Origin: Mogibacterium diversum
GTDB taxonomy: Bacteria > Bacillota > Clostridia > Peptostreptococcales > Anaerovoracaceae
Length of the DNA stretch: 64,000 nt
Assembly: GCF_002998925.1 (NCBI RefSeq)
Contig: NZ_CP027228.1
Span: forward strand, 1,612,001 to 1,676,000
Reading direction: 5' to 3'
The notes under the pieces are model-generated. The model had not been told where the DNA came from. It made no database searches and saw only the letters and a list, made by a program, of their open reading frames with translations. The position numbers and the translations under genes were made by a program. Of the stretch, positions 45,381 through 52,990 are shown one piece after another. Every line of letters begins with the position of its first letter. Positions within the stretch are counted from its first letter, which is position 1.

Positions 45381-46023
45381 TGTAAAAAAGATAGTTGTTA
45401 TTGCAATTTGTCTAATAGTTTTTGTGATTATAGTTTCAGTAGTTCTGAAACTAACATTTTTTAAACCTAAACCAATTACAGAGATTAAAAAAAACAAAGT
45501 ATATATTGGAGGTTCAGGACTTGAGTATCCAGAGTCTGATCAATCAAGGTATTATGTTGAATTTAAAGAAGATGGGACATATATTTTGATGTATGACGAT
45601 AGCAGGCGTAGTCAAGAGGATTATGGAGATGATGGGGCTGGCTATGCGCAAAATATAATCTATTTCTTTGGCAAGTATAAAATGGAAAATGGGAACTACT
45701 TAATGAAACCCACTAATGGGGCTAGAGTTGTATTTAAAGATTCAGCTTCAGTAGATAGAGGTGTAATCTCTTTTTATAAAGAAAAAAACTATGAGAAGGA
45801 TTTTCGTGCAGTGGGTGATATAGTATGTAAGCTCAAAAATGGAGAATATATGCTAGGAGCTCCAACAGAGGACAAGAAATCATATAGAAAAGATGTATAT
45901 TATTACCTCCTGTATAGTAAACCTGATATAAAGAAACTACCTAGTTCAGTAGAGGAATTCCGTAAGCAGTATAAGATGGACAAGAAGGCGGAACAGGAGC
46001 GTTTAGCAGAGCAAAGTCAGTAG
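45364..46023 (+). CDS. Immunity protein 5, membrane-anchored
   Basis: This 219-aa paralogue has an N-terminal helix (IVVIAICLIVFVIIVSVVL) and VYIGGSGLEYPESDQSRYYVEF, very like protein 1. Its MYDDSRRSQEDYGDDGAGYAQ segment lacks the clear DxDxDG loop. It shares the KPDIKKLPSSVEEFRKQYKM tail and ends with AEQSQ. The intact frame beside a heavily degraded toxin again suggests the immunity part is preserved. Confidence 0.75.
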   Translation: MKEAINVKKIVVIAICLIVFVIIVSVVLKLTFFKPKPITEIKKNKVYIGGSGLEYPESDQSRYYVEFKEDGTYILMYDDSRRSQEDYGDDGAGYAQNIIYFFGKYKMENGNYLMKPTNGARVVFKDSASVDRGVISFYKEKNYEKDFRAVGDIVCKLKNGEYMLGAPTEDKKSYRKDVYYYLLYSKPDIKKLPSSVEEFRKQYKMDKKAEQERLAEQSQ

Positions 46024-46031
46024 ACGATTTT

Positions 46032-46059
46032 CAGAAAGCTCGTATTCGAGCTTTCTGTT
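46032..46059 (+). terminator. Cassette hairpin 5
   Basis: CAGAAAGCTCG / CGAGCTTTCTG with loop TATT closes the array; the U-tract (TTATTCTTT) is weaker than in the other copies. Confidence 0.8.
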
Positions 46060-46080
46060 ATTCTTTAGTCGGCGCCAAAT

Positions 46081-46605
46081 TCATTCAGCTTCCAGCATAT
46101 TCTCAAGCCTTCTGCCCAGTGACAGGAGCGTATCCACGTCAGATATGCTGCCTGTTGCAAAAGGGTTCCAGTTAGGGGATAGTAAACTCCCACCTTCCCT
46201 GGCTCTGGCGCGAAGTTTTATATCTTCGTAGTCAGTGAAGATATCTAATGAGGCAGCTTTAGCGAAAAATTTAGAACTTGAGCCCTTGAATTTGCAAGAA
46301 ACCACAGTGCCCGAGAGAATCTCAATATCATCACACAGAATGGCAACTTCGCTTCCGTCAAGTGTGACGGTATAGTCTTTGACAAATCTCGATTGAAATT
46401 TTTTAGCGATATAAAAGCTGAAATTAACACAGGCAAAAACCAATAAGATGAAAATATTTGGATGGGACCTAGTCACATCACTGAGTTTAAGGTAGAACAG
46501 AATCAGTTGTATCGCTAGGATGGGCAGCATTATTAGAGCAGGGAAAAGAAGCCCTACATAAATGTCTGATTTAGCAGTTGATGCAGAAAAAGTATATCTC
46601 TCCAT
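46081..46605 (-). CDS. Unknown two-helix membrane protein
   Basis: This 174-aa protein has two hydrophobic segments at about residues 16-38 and 50-66, then a cytoplasmic-looking domain beginning FVKDYTVTLDGSEVAILCDDIEI, with alternating strands. That layout resembles small membrane proteins with a PH-like domain, but I cannot name a family. It lies convergent with and 58 bases from the immunity array. A role in the array is possible but not shown. The ATG follows GAGGTACTAAC, an acceptable ribosome site. Confidence 0.65.
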   Translation of the reverse strand: MERYTFSASTAKSDIYVGLLFPALIMLPILAIQLILFYLKLSDVTRSHPNIFILLVFACVNFSFYIAKKFQSRFVKDYTVTLDGSEVAILCDDIEILSGTVVSCKFKGSSSKFFAKAASLDIFTDYEDIKLRARAREGGSLLSPNWNPFATGSISDVDTLLSLGRRLENMLEAE

Positions 46606-46713
46606 GTTAGTACCTCGTATTTTGCAAATAACTATCTTTATCTTATAACTAATCGTGAGGAGCTGCTAGAAATATTTTAGCTTAGCTGCAGAAATATAAG
46701 TGAGAATCAACAA

Positions 46714-46744
46714 AAGAGAAGCCAGCGCATTGCTTGCTTCTCTT
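46714..46744 (-). terminator. Terminator of the 3D-like protein gene
   Basis: Read on the minus strand, AAGAGAAGC / GCTTCTCTT encloses a 13-base loop and is followed by TTTTG. It lies about 130 bases after the stop of the gene at 46875. Confidence 0.7.
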
Positions 46745-46768
46745 AATTCGTATCATCGCAAATATATT

Positions 46769-46788
46769 GGTCCGTGCACCGACGGACC
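46769..46788. other. Hairpin in the 3' region of the 3D-like gene
   Basis: GGTCCGT / ACGGACC form a 7-bp stem with a 6-base loop. It sits in a locally GC-rich stretch (46765-46850) between the stop codon at 46875 and the terminator. I recognise no RNA family. Confidence 0.4.
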
Positions 46789-46874
46789 GAGGTTCTCGCT
46801 TCGATGTTCGTGTAGCGCGGGGATTATAGGGATCCTTTTGCCGGTATAATATCGATTACGAAAGCCGTAAATTT

Positions 46875-47594
46875 TTACCAATTTGTCGCTATATCTATCT
46901 GCGTTGGATTACTTGCCGCAAAACCACCTGTATCGCATACGATTCCAGTTCCAAGAGATGTTGGGACTAAAGAACCCTTAGGGTGAGTCTTGTAGCTAGC
47001 TGCAACCATTACGTAGTTGCCTAGCATCTTAACTCCGTCAGCTCTAACCCAGTAGTCAGATGACGAATATCCAAACCTGCCCATAGCTGATACGACTCTC
47101 GACATGTTGAGGTTGTAGTAGGTCTCCTTGCCAGAAGGACCGTTGTTGGTACCCTTGGACTTAGAGAGTACACTTCCAGAATAAGTGTATTTTATGGAAG
47201 TAGCTGTGCGACTCGACTCGCTGTTCTTTGCTTCCTCTTCAGCTTTCTTCTTTGCCTTCTCATCCTCGACTGCCTTTATCGTATTAGTTCCAGTTGAAAC
47301 TAAAGGAGCTGAATAAGAAGTGGTAGTTGCATGAGTAGCAACAGTGTCAGCTGCTGAATCTGTCATAGTTGGGACAGACAAATCAGCTGCATCAACAGCA
47401 ACTTCAATCTCAGTGCAGTCTGGAATGTCGGATTCCTGCTTGTGCTGAGCAGTTATCTTTGCGGGGATGCCTGTACGAGCTGAATCGGACTGAGTAGCAG
47501 CAGCGACGTACTTGCTCGTAGACACTACGAAGATGAGTAGTAGACATACGAGAGACACGAGGTGCGCTATCGATCTAATCTTTGCGTAATTCAT
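46875..47594 (-). CDS. Secreted cell-wall protein with 3D-like C-terminal domain
   Basis: This 239-aa protein has an N-terminal signal or anchor helix (about residues 10-33) and a Ser/Thr/Ala-rich linker with a short charged coil (EDEKAKKKAEEEAKNSE). The C-terminal domain from about residue 150 ends in VMVAASYKTHPKGSLVPTSLGTGIVCDTGGFAASNP. The IVCDTGGFA stretch resembles the Asp-rich 3D domain of lytic transglycosylase-like wall enzymes. A cell-wall-remodelling role is plausible. The ATG follows AAGGAG on the minus strand. The gene is alone. Confidence 0.65.
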   Translation of the reverse strand: MNYAKIRSIAHLVSLVCLLLIFVVSTSKYVAAATQSDSARTGIPAKITAQHKQESDIPDCTEIEVAVDAADLSVPTMTDSAADTVATHATTTSYSAPLVSTGTNTIKAVEDEKAKKKAEEEAKNSESSRTATSIKYTYSGSVLSKSKGTNNGPSGKETYYNLNMSRVVSAMGRFGYSSSDYWVRADGVKMLGNYVMVAASYKTHPKGSLVPTSLGTGIVCDTGGFAASNPTQIDIATNW

Positions 47595-47848
47595 ACTGTC
47601 TCCTTACGTTCGGAATAACTTATGTTGCCTATTGTACCAAATAAATAAATGAAAAATCTAAAGGCTATGTGAAAATTGCAACACGGTGATTATATAAAAT
47701 CAAACACATTGCCGAGCGGATTACTAGGCAAAAGGGAATGCTTCGAGCCTGGTATTGTGATGCATAGCATGACGATTTGCTTAATTTAAAATCGAATATA
47801 TGGTATGATTAATGTTAACTAAATGTAATTTTGTGTGGAGAGCATGCT

Positions 47849-49714
47849 ATGAATGATATGAGAAGCACGATTAATAGTGAGGCTACAGCTAACCCATTTG
47901 GAGCTAACTCGTTTATCGAGAAGAAAGGCTCGGATTGTGGTCGGTACTGGTACAAGGATATTCGAGAGATTACAACGCTCAAGGATCTTCTTGCTGGAAG
48001 CGTTGAAAAGCACAGTGAGAGACCTGCATTTTGGGTAAAAGAAAAACGTGGTGGAGAATACATCCCCGTATCTTATGAGGTTCTAGGCCATGATGTCGAA
48101 GCCATTGGCACTATGCTGCTTGAGCTGGTAGATGATGAGAGACGCGTTGCGATCATTGGAGAGGGGAGCTATGAGTGGATAGCCTCCTATCTTGCGGTTA
48201 TGAATGCAGGACTTGTTGTGGTTCCAATCGACAAAGAGCTCGGTGGGGAAGAGATAAAGAACCTCCTCGATGCGTCAAACTGCCATACGGTAATCTGTTC
48301 ATCTGAATGTGCCCCTAAGCTCTCTAATATCATAACAATCACAGATCTTATAATCACAGAATTTTACGGCGATAGAGTATCGCTCGAGGATGAGCCAAAG
48401 ACACTTCTTAGGGATGTGACTAAATTTGAAAGGGCTGGTAGGAAGGTTTATCTATGGAGAGCGTTGATAGTGGAGGGAGAGGATAAGCTTGCAAGGGGAG
48501 ATACTTCTTTTGCAGATGCTGAAATAGATCCCGACGAAATGGCAGTAATTCTCTTCACTTCAGGGACTACAGGCACTCCTAAGGGAGTCATGCTAACTCA
48601 TCGCAATATCACGGTAAATATCATGGATGTGTGCCGCGTGGCGAACATCCATCCATGGGATAAGACGCTCTCGATACTGCCTATTCACCACACTTATGAA
48701 TGCACGCTCGGAATGTTACTCGTGCTATATCGAGGGGCAAGCACTGCATTTTGCGAGGGCATGAAATATATCGTCAAGAATATGCACGAAGCTGAGAATA
48801 CGGTTGTTATAGTTGTACCGAGGGTTCTCGAGATGATTCACGGCCGAATCATGAAAACCACTAAGAAGTCGGGAAAGGAAAAGACGTTCAGGAGAGCTCT
48901 GAAGGCTAGCCGCAGCGCGCGAAAGTTCGGCGTAAATGTGAGCAGAACTCTATTTAAGCAGATTATAAATGAACTAGGCGGCAAGCTCAGACTCGTAATC
49001 ACAGGAGCTGCTGCGCTTGCACCAGATATTTGTAGGGACTTTGAAGACTTTGGGATTATGGTGCTTCAGGGGTATGGAATGACCGAATGCACACCGCTAA
49101 TTACAGGCACACCTCAGAGCGCTTCTAAGACGAGGTATGATAAATCTGGATCTGTAGGAGTGCCAGTGGAGACTGGAACAGTGCGTATCATTAACCCGGA
49201 TGAAAATGGCATTGGAGAGATATTATTTAAAGGTCCAAATGTTATGCTCGGCTACTATAACCTCCCCGAGGCAACTGAGGAAGTGCTTGAGGATGGCTGG
49301 CTCAGAACTGGCGATATCGGATACTTCGATGCGGATGGCTGGCTGTTTCTGACTGGTCGCGCTAAGAATGTAATCGTAACGAATGCTGGAGAGAACATCT
49401 ATCCTGAGGAAATTGAGGACTATATCAACAGACATCAGTACATATCTGATTCGATGGTATTCGCATCAGGCGAATCAGAGGATGTAGTTGCAGTACAGAT
49501 TCTTCCAGATAAAGACGAGATAAAGGATGAACTCGGAAGTGTTCCATCAGACGATGAGCTTGAAACGCTCATAAAAGGAGTTGTCACGGAGCTCAATATG
49601 GGGCTCGCTCCGTTCAAGCGAATCCGTGAGGTCTACGTCCGCAAAGAAGATTTCGTGAGGACGACTACGCGCAAGATCAAACGACAGGATAATAAGCTGG
49701 AGGATTTGAAGTAG
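47849..49714 (+). CDS. Long-chain fatty-acid-CoA ligase (AMP-binding)
   Basis: The protein is an ANL-superfamily adenylate-forming enzyme. It shows the P-loop ILFTSGTTGTPKGVMLTHRN near residue 240, QGYGMTECTPLITGTP near residue 400, WLRTGDIGYFDADGWLFLTGR, and the C-terminal catalytic lysine region TTTRKIKRQ. It activates a carboxylic acid, probably a long-chain fatty acid, to its CoA thioester. The start at ATG 47849 has GGAG 8 bases upstream. An in-frame TTG at 47831 is less likely. It is monocistronic with its own strong terminator. Confidence 0.92.
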   Translation: MNDMRSTINSEATANPFGANSFIEKKGSDCGRYWYKDIREITTLKDLLAGSVEKHSERPAFWVKEKRGGEYIPVSYEVLGHDVEAIGTMLLELVDDERRVAIIGEGSYEWIASYLAVMNAGLVVVPIDKELGGEEIKNLLDASNCHTVICSSECAPKLSNIITITDLIITEFYGDRVSLEDEPKTLLRDVTKFERAGRKVYLWRALIVEGEDKLARGDTSFADAEIDPDEMAVILFTSGTTGTPKGVMLTHRNITVNIMDVCRVANIHPWDKTLSILPIHHTYECTLGMLLVLYRGASTAFCEGMKYIVKNMHEAENTVVIVVPRVLEMIHGRIMKTTKKSGKEKTFRRALKASRSARKFGVNVSRTLFKQIINELGGKLRLVITGAAALAPDICRDFEDFGIMVLQGYGMTECTPLITGTPQSASKTRYDKSGSVGVPVETGTVRIINPDENGIGEILFKGPNVMLGYYNLPEATEEVLEDGWLRTGDIGYFDADGWLFLTGRAKNVIVTNAGENIYPEEIEDYINRHQYISDSMVFASGESEDVVAVQILPDKDEIKDELGSVPSDDELETLIKGVVTELNMGLAPFKRIREVYVRKEDFVRTTTRKIKRQDNKLEDLK

Positions 49715-49745
49715 GGAGAAACGAGGCTAATCTTTAAAACCATAC

Positions 49746-49783
49746 AAAAGCCATTTTTTAGATAACACTAAAAAATGGCTTTT
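49746..49783. terminator. Strong bidirectional terminator
   Basis: A perfect 16-bp stem, AAAAGCCATTTTTTAG / CTAAAAAATGGCTTTT, has the loop ATAACA. Confidence 0.92.
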
Positions 49784-49831
49784 AAGATGTGAAAATTAAA
49801 TGCTATCAAAGTATGACTATGTAAAATAAAA

Positions 49832-49853
49832 GCGCAACCCTATCGAGTTGCGC
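49832..49853 (-). terminator. Former tRNA-Lys terminator (chromosomal side)
   Basis: On the minus strand GCGCAAC / GTTGCGC form a 7-bp stem followed by TTTTATTTT. It lies just after the CCA end of the tRNA fragment, so it marks the original chromosome downstream of that tRNA. Confidence 0.75.
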
Positions 49854-49857
49854 CTTT

Positions 49858-49904
49858 TGGTGCGTGATCAGGGGTTCGAACCCTGGACACCCTGATTAAG
49901 AGTC
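49858..49904 (-). tRNA. tRNA-Lys(CUU) 3' fragment, prophage attachment site
   Basis: Read on the minus strand, the fragment runs from the anticodon loop (CTCTTAA, anticodon CTT) through the variable loop and T arm to the encoded CCA. No D arm or 5' acceptor strand precedes it, and the next sequence belongs to the integrase side. The T arm has CAGGG TTCGAA CCCTG, one base short of the normal 7-base loop. This is therefore a non-functional duplicate left by integration, one att end. The intact tRNA is expected at the other prophage end, to the right of this window. Confidence 0.8.
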
Positions 49905-49952
49905 TCGTTTTATTATTAGTGATTTTAGCCCTTATTAGATTAATACCACAGG

Positions 49953-51050
49953 CTATACCCCACGACTATATTTATCTATTAGTTCTGCCGCATTGTTAAG
50001 TGCTGCATTTGATTTATGAGTATATATCTTTGATGTGACAGCTATATCCTCATGCCCCATAAGTTCCTTAGCTACATTAATTGGTACACCTGCAGCTTGT
50101 AAGTCGGTACAGTAAGTATGTCTATAACAATATAAGGTTAGATCTGCTTGAACAAAATAAGGTGGCATAACCTGGTGCTTCTGTGGATGAACCTTACAGC
50201 CTGCAGCTATATTCATTTCGCGTTTAAAGTTCTTCCACAAATCGTTTATAGATGACTTAGTATATCTTTCACCTCTTGTATTCGCACAAATAAGCAATGA
50301 ATCATTTGTAATATCATCATGCTCTGCAATTAACCTATCTAACAATATTCCTGGAATAGGTATGCTCCGCATTCCAGCTTTAGTCTTTGTAAATCCTCGA
50401 ACTATTCCGTCTGATTTCAAAGCTTTATTCACAGTTACACGTTTGGATACAAAGTCAATGTCAGACCACTGCAGAGGTACGATCTCTTGAGGCCTAAGAC
50501 CACAATACAACATAAGCAATATAAATAGTCCGCCTCGGTGATAATTTGCAACCTTGAGTGAAATTTCTCGTTCCTCGCTAGTTAAAGCTCGCCTCTTTTT
50601 AGGAGTCCTTCCTTGAGGCTTTTTTATACCGGTCATAGGATTTTGCACAACGAGTTCATTTTCAAGTGCAGTATTAAATATTTGATTCAAAATATCATAG
50701 ATTTTAGCATTGAATGAGTATGAATAATCCTGAAGAGGATTCAGCACTTTTCTGATATGAAGAGGCTTAACAGAGCTTAATCTCATATGACCAATAGCTG
50801 GAATAATGAATCGATCACACATGGCCTGGATATCTTTATACCATCGATAATTAACTTCTGGCTCTTTGTAATTATCTAGCCACTCATTAATCCATATAAA
50901 GACTTGAGTATTACGACTAATCTCTACCTTGCCAGCTTCAAGTTGCGATTTAAGAATAGCTCTTTTTTCAATGGCTTCTAATTCAGTCTTGCCATACACA
51001 TATCTGCGCTTACCCTCAAAGGTAAATGTCTTTTTGTAATAATCAGCCAT
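49953..51050 (-). CDS. int: Phage tyrosine integrase
   Basis: This is a tyrosine recombinase with an Arm-type/SAM-like N-terminal half (INEWLDNYKEPEVNYRWYKDIQ) and a catalytic half carrying R in LLMLYCGLRPQEIVPLQWSDI, the CYRHTYCTDLQAAGV box, GHEDIAVTSKIYTH and the nucleophile Tyr in IYTH. It joins phage and host DNA at the tRNA-Lys site, about 50 bases from its stop. The start at 51050 (MADYYKKTF) gives 365 aa. An in-frame ATG at 51149 would add 33 residues of poor quality that begin beside a hairpin. Confidence 0.93.
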   Translation of the reverse strand: MADYYKKTFTFEGKRRYVYGKTELEAIEKRAILKSQLEAGKVEISRNTQVFIWINEWLDNYKEPEVNYRWYKDIQAMCDRFIIPAIGHMRLSSVKPLHIRKVLNPLQDYSYSFNAKIYDILNQIFNTALENELVVQNPMTGIKKPQGRTPKKRRALTSEEREISLKVANYHRGGLFILLMLYCGLRPQEIVPLQWSDIDFVSKRVTVNKALKSDGIVRGFTKTKAGMRSIPIPGILLDRLIAEHDDITNDSLLICANTRGERYTKSSINDLWKNFKREMNIAAGCKVHPQKHQVMPPYFVQADLTLYCYRHTYCTDLQAAGVPINVAKELMGHEDIAVTSKIYTHKSNAALNNAAELIDKYSRGV

Positions 51051-51154
51051 GACATATCCATTTCCGAGCACAAAAAATACCCTGCTTGTAATAACAAGGC
51101 ATCGCTGATATACTTTTATCGGAACTTTGTGTATCTCAAACGATGCCAATTTCT

Positions 51155-51186
51155 ACGACCGTGCCTGTTGCAGCAGGTGCGGTCGT
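51155..51186. other. Inverted repeat between integrase and AlbA_2-type gene
   Basis: ACGACCGTGCCTG / CAGGTGCGGTCGT form a 13-bp stem with two wobble pairs and a 6-base loop. There is no T-run on the minus strand, so it may be an attenuator or RNA-processing site and not a plain terminator. Confidence 0.5.
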
Positions 51187-51199
51187 TTATATAGCTAAA

Positions 51200-52723
51200 C
51201 TAACTATTACTTAAATCATTAAGTAATGTATAAATAGTGTTGGCGAAGTTATAATTTGCCATATGGGGACTTTCCTTAAGATGGTAATAATATTTATTAC
51301 CATCAAGTTTCACTTTTGTGATCAAACCCTTATCTTCCAAAGAATTAAGATACTTTAATGTTGTATTTTTATGAATGGAAAGATGTGAATCTAAATCCTT
51401 TCTAGTTGCAAGTGTCTTTGTTAGTATAAAAGATAATATTTCTTTTTCTGTTGGATTATCAACTATACCACTTTCTACAATAGTTGTATCCCACAGTTTA
51501 AATTTTACAAACTCAAAAGATGATTCTAACTCGGGCGCTCTCAATTTGTAAGTTGTTGCCGCATCCATAATTTTAGGTATACCAGACCCCGCACGCTCAC
51601 ATATATTTATCAATCTAAACATTTCCTGAATATAGTGGTTGCGTGGTTCAGAATGTCCACCTTTAAAAAAATCATACTTGCTAATTCTTAGAGAACCACC
51701 ATTATAAAATTCAATATAATGAGGATATCTAGTGATCTTTATACCGATATTATTTAAAAAATCATTATGAATAATCGAATTAACAAAAGCTTCACGTATA
51801 GCAATTTTTAACTTGGAAATCCCCGCTCTAGTAGTGCCATCCTCTAGAATAGCAGAGGAATCATTTAATGTTAAAAATAACTTTTCCTGAACAATAGAAA
51901 AAAATGTTAATAAGTTATCTTCTCCCCAAGTTCCGTCATATATAATTCTGTCTTTAAATTTGCCATTTAAAAGGAAATCTTCTTTATGAATATACTCAAC
52001 ATGATAATGCGGTAAGTATTCCTTTATTGAGGAATGCAATCCAAACATAAGAAGACCGGCAAGTGTGCAATGCAAATTATCATTAACACGATCTCTTTTC
52101 ATTGCACCAATCTTAACTAAAAAATCTTCTTTTGATAGCAATAGAAAAGGATGTTCAGGATTATTTTTTTTGATTAAATCTAAGTATGTGGAGATTGATT
52201 CTGGATCTAAATCAGATAATTTACAATCAATTAAACCCCTGCTATCATAAGAGTCTTCAGCTGCATCTCGTATCATAGCATTAATTTGTCTTTCGGAACA
52301 TTTATAGTCACCTGATCCTTGACGGATATATGTGTTTTTAGAATTGCCATTCAAATAAATTGGTTTTTCTTTAAAAGATGCAGCTCGAACATTAATAAGA
52401 AGCAGTTCAGTATCTTGATCAGGATAAAATACGCTCATGACATCATCATTTGTTATTAAATTTTTGTTAATTCTTTGAGGATTATTCAAACCATTAAACA
52501 TATCGTCGATGATTTTTTGTTTATTAGATATTCCTGACGGATATATTTCACCATTTTTTTGAGATGCACCCAAAACTAATATTCCCCCACAAGAATTAGC
52601 AAAGGCACTTATAGTTGGGAATGCTTCTTTTGGGAATTCATTTTGAGCTTTTTTAAACTCAAAATGTTCATTTTCACCTTTGCTTAGTATCTTTTCTATA
52701 TCGATTTTATCATTATTTGTCAT
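51200..52723 (-). CDS. AlbA_2 / Schlafen-like ATP-binding regulator
   Basis: This 507-aa protein starts with an AlbA_2 (Schlafen-AAA_4-like) domain: ENEHFEFKKAQNEFPKEAFPTISAFANSCGGILVLG. It continues with a GHKL-type ATPase part (AIREAFVNSIIHNDF near residue 320, then ERAGSGIPKIM) and a C-terminal winged helix near residues 430-480 (TRKDLDSHLSIHKNTTLKYL). Such proteins are described as DNA-binding transcriptional regulators, and some take part in phage defence. It lies between integrase and repressor, a common site for cargo genes, on the lysogeny strand. A role in lysogenic conversion is an inference. Confidence 0.82.
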   Translation of the reverse strand: MTNNDKIDIEKILSKGENEHFEFKKAQNEFPKEAFPTISAFANSCGGILVLGASQKNGEIYPSGISNKQKIIDDMFNGLNNPQRINKNLITNDDVMSVFYPDQDTELLLINVRAASFKEKPIYLNGNSKNTYIRQGSGDYKCSERQINAMIRDAAEDSYDSRGLIDCKLSDLDPESISTYLDLIKKNNPEHPFLLLSKEDFLVKIGAMKRDRVNDNLHCTLAGLLMFGLHSSIKEYLPHYHVEYIHKEDFLLNGKFKDRIIYDGTWGEDNLLTFFSIVQEKLFLTLNDSSAILEDGTTRAGISKLKIAIREAFVNSIIHNDFLNNIGIKITRYPHYIEFYNGGSLRISKYDFFKGGHSEPRNHYIQEMFRLINICERAGSGIPKIMDAATTYKLRAPELESSFEFVKFKLWDTTIVESGIVDNPTEKEILSFILTKTLATRKDLDSHLSIHKNTTLKYLNSLEDKGLITKVKLDGNKYYYHLKESPHMANYNFANTIYTLLNDLSNS

Positions 52724-52755
52724 AATTCCTCCATATAATTAATGTCGAACATATG

Positions 52756-52866
52756 CCGCACATGCATCGCACATGATAGCAAACAATACCTAGAGAATGT
52801 TCAGCTTAAAGACTTGTAATTTCAACGGTTGTATAAATTATGGATCCGCACATGCACCGCACATGA
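52756..52866. repeat. Two copies of a double GCACATG element
   Basis: CCGCACATGCATCGCACATGA at 52756-52776 and its near copy at 52846-52866 (one base different) each contain GCACATG twice. The two copies are 90 bases apart. They lie upstream of the AlbA_2-type gene in a 267-base gap without other features. They look like binding sites for a regulator. Confidence 0.6.
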
Positions 52867-52990
52867 CACTACATAATAAATCAAATCATCGCTTGATGCG
52901 ACAACGGCATAATTAAATCTATACGATCTCACAAAACAAATCGTTACACATATTTATATTTACATGGAACTTGTTCCATTTTGGAACAGG

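Larger units (their letters stand above)
37657..46057 (+). repeat. Five-cassette toxin-C-terminus / immunity array
   Basis: Five units follow one another in the same direction. Each contains a toxin C-terminal domain, an overlapping immunity gene and a terminal AGAAAGCTC hairpin: 37657-40181, 40187-42130, 42143-43474, 43501-44823 and 44866-46057. Only the first has the export domain. Later toxin parts begin at different points of the full-length protein: about residue 163 in unit 2, about residue 300 in units 3 and 4, and residue 5 with an internal deletion in unit 5. The DNA is AT-rich compared with flanking genes. Parts shared between units are the domain core and the immunity C-terminus. 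The toxin tails and immunity middles diverge. Confidence 0.85.

Noticed and set aside
49858..49904. Functional tRNA gene
   Set aside because: Only the 3' half is present and the T loop is one base short; there is no D arm or 5' acceptor strand.
51155..51186. Rho-independent terminator of the AlbA_2-type gene
   Set aside because: The stem is good but no T-run follows on the minus strand, so it is listed only as an inverted repeat.
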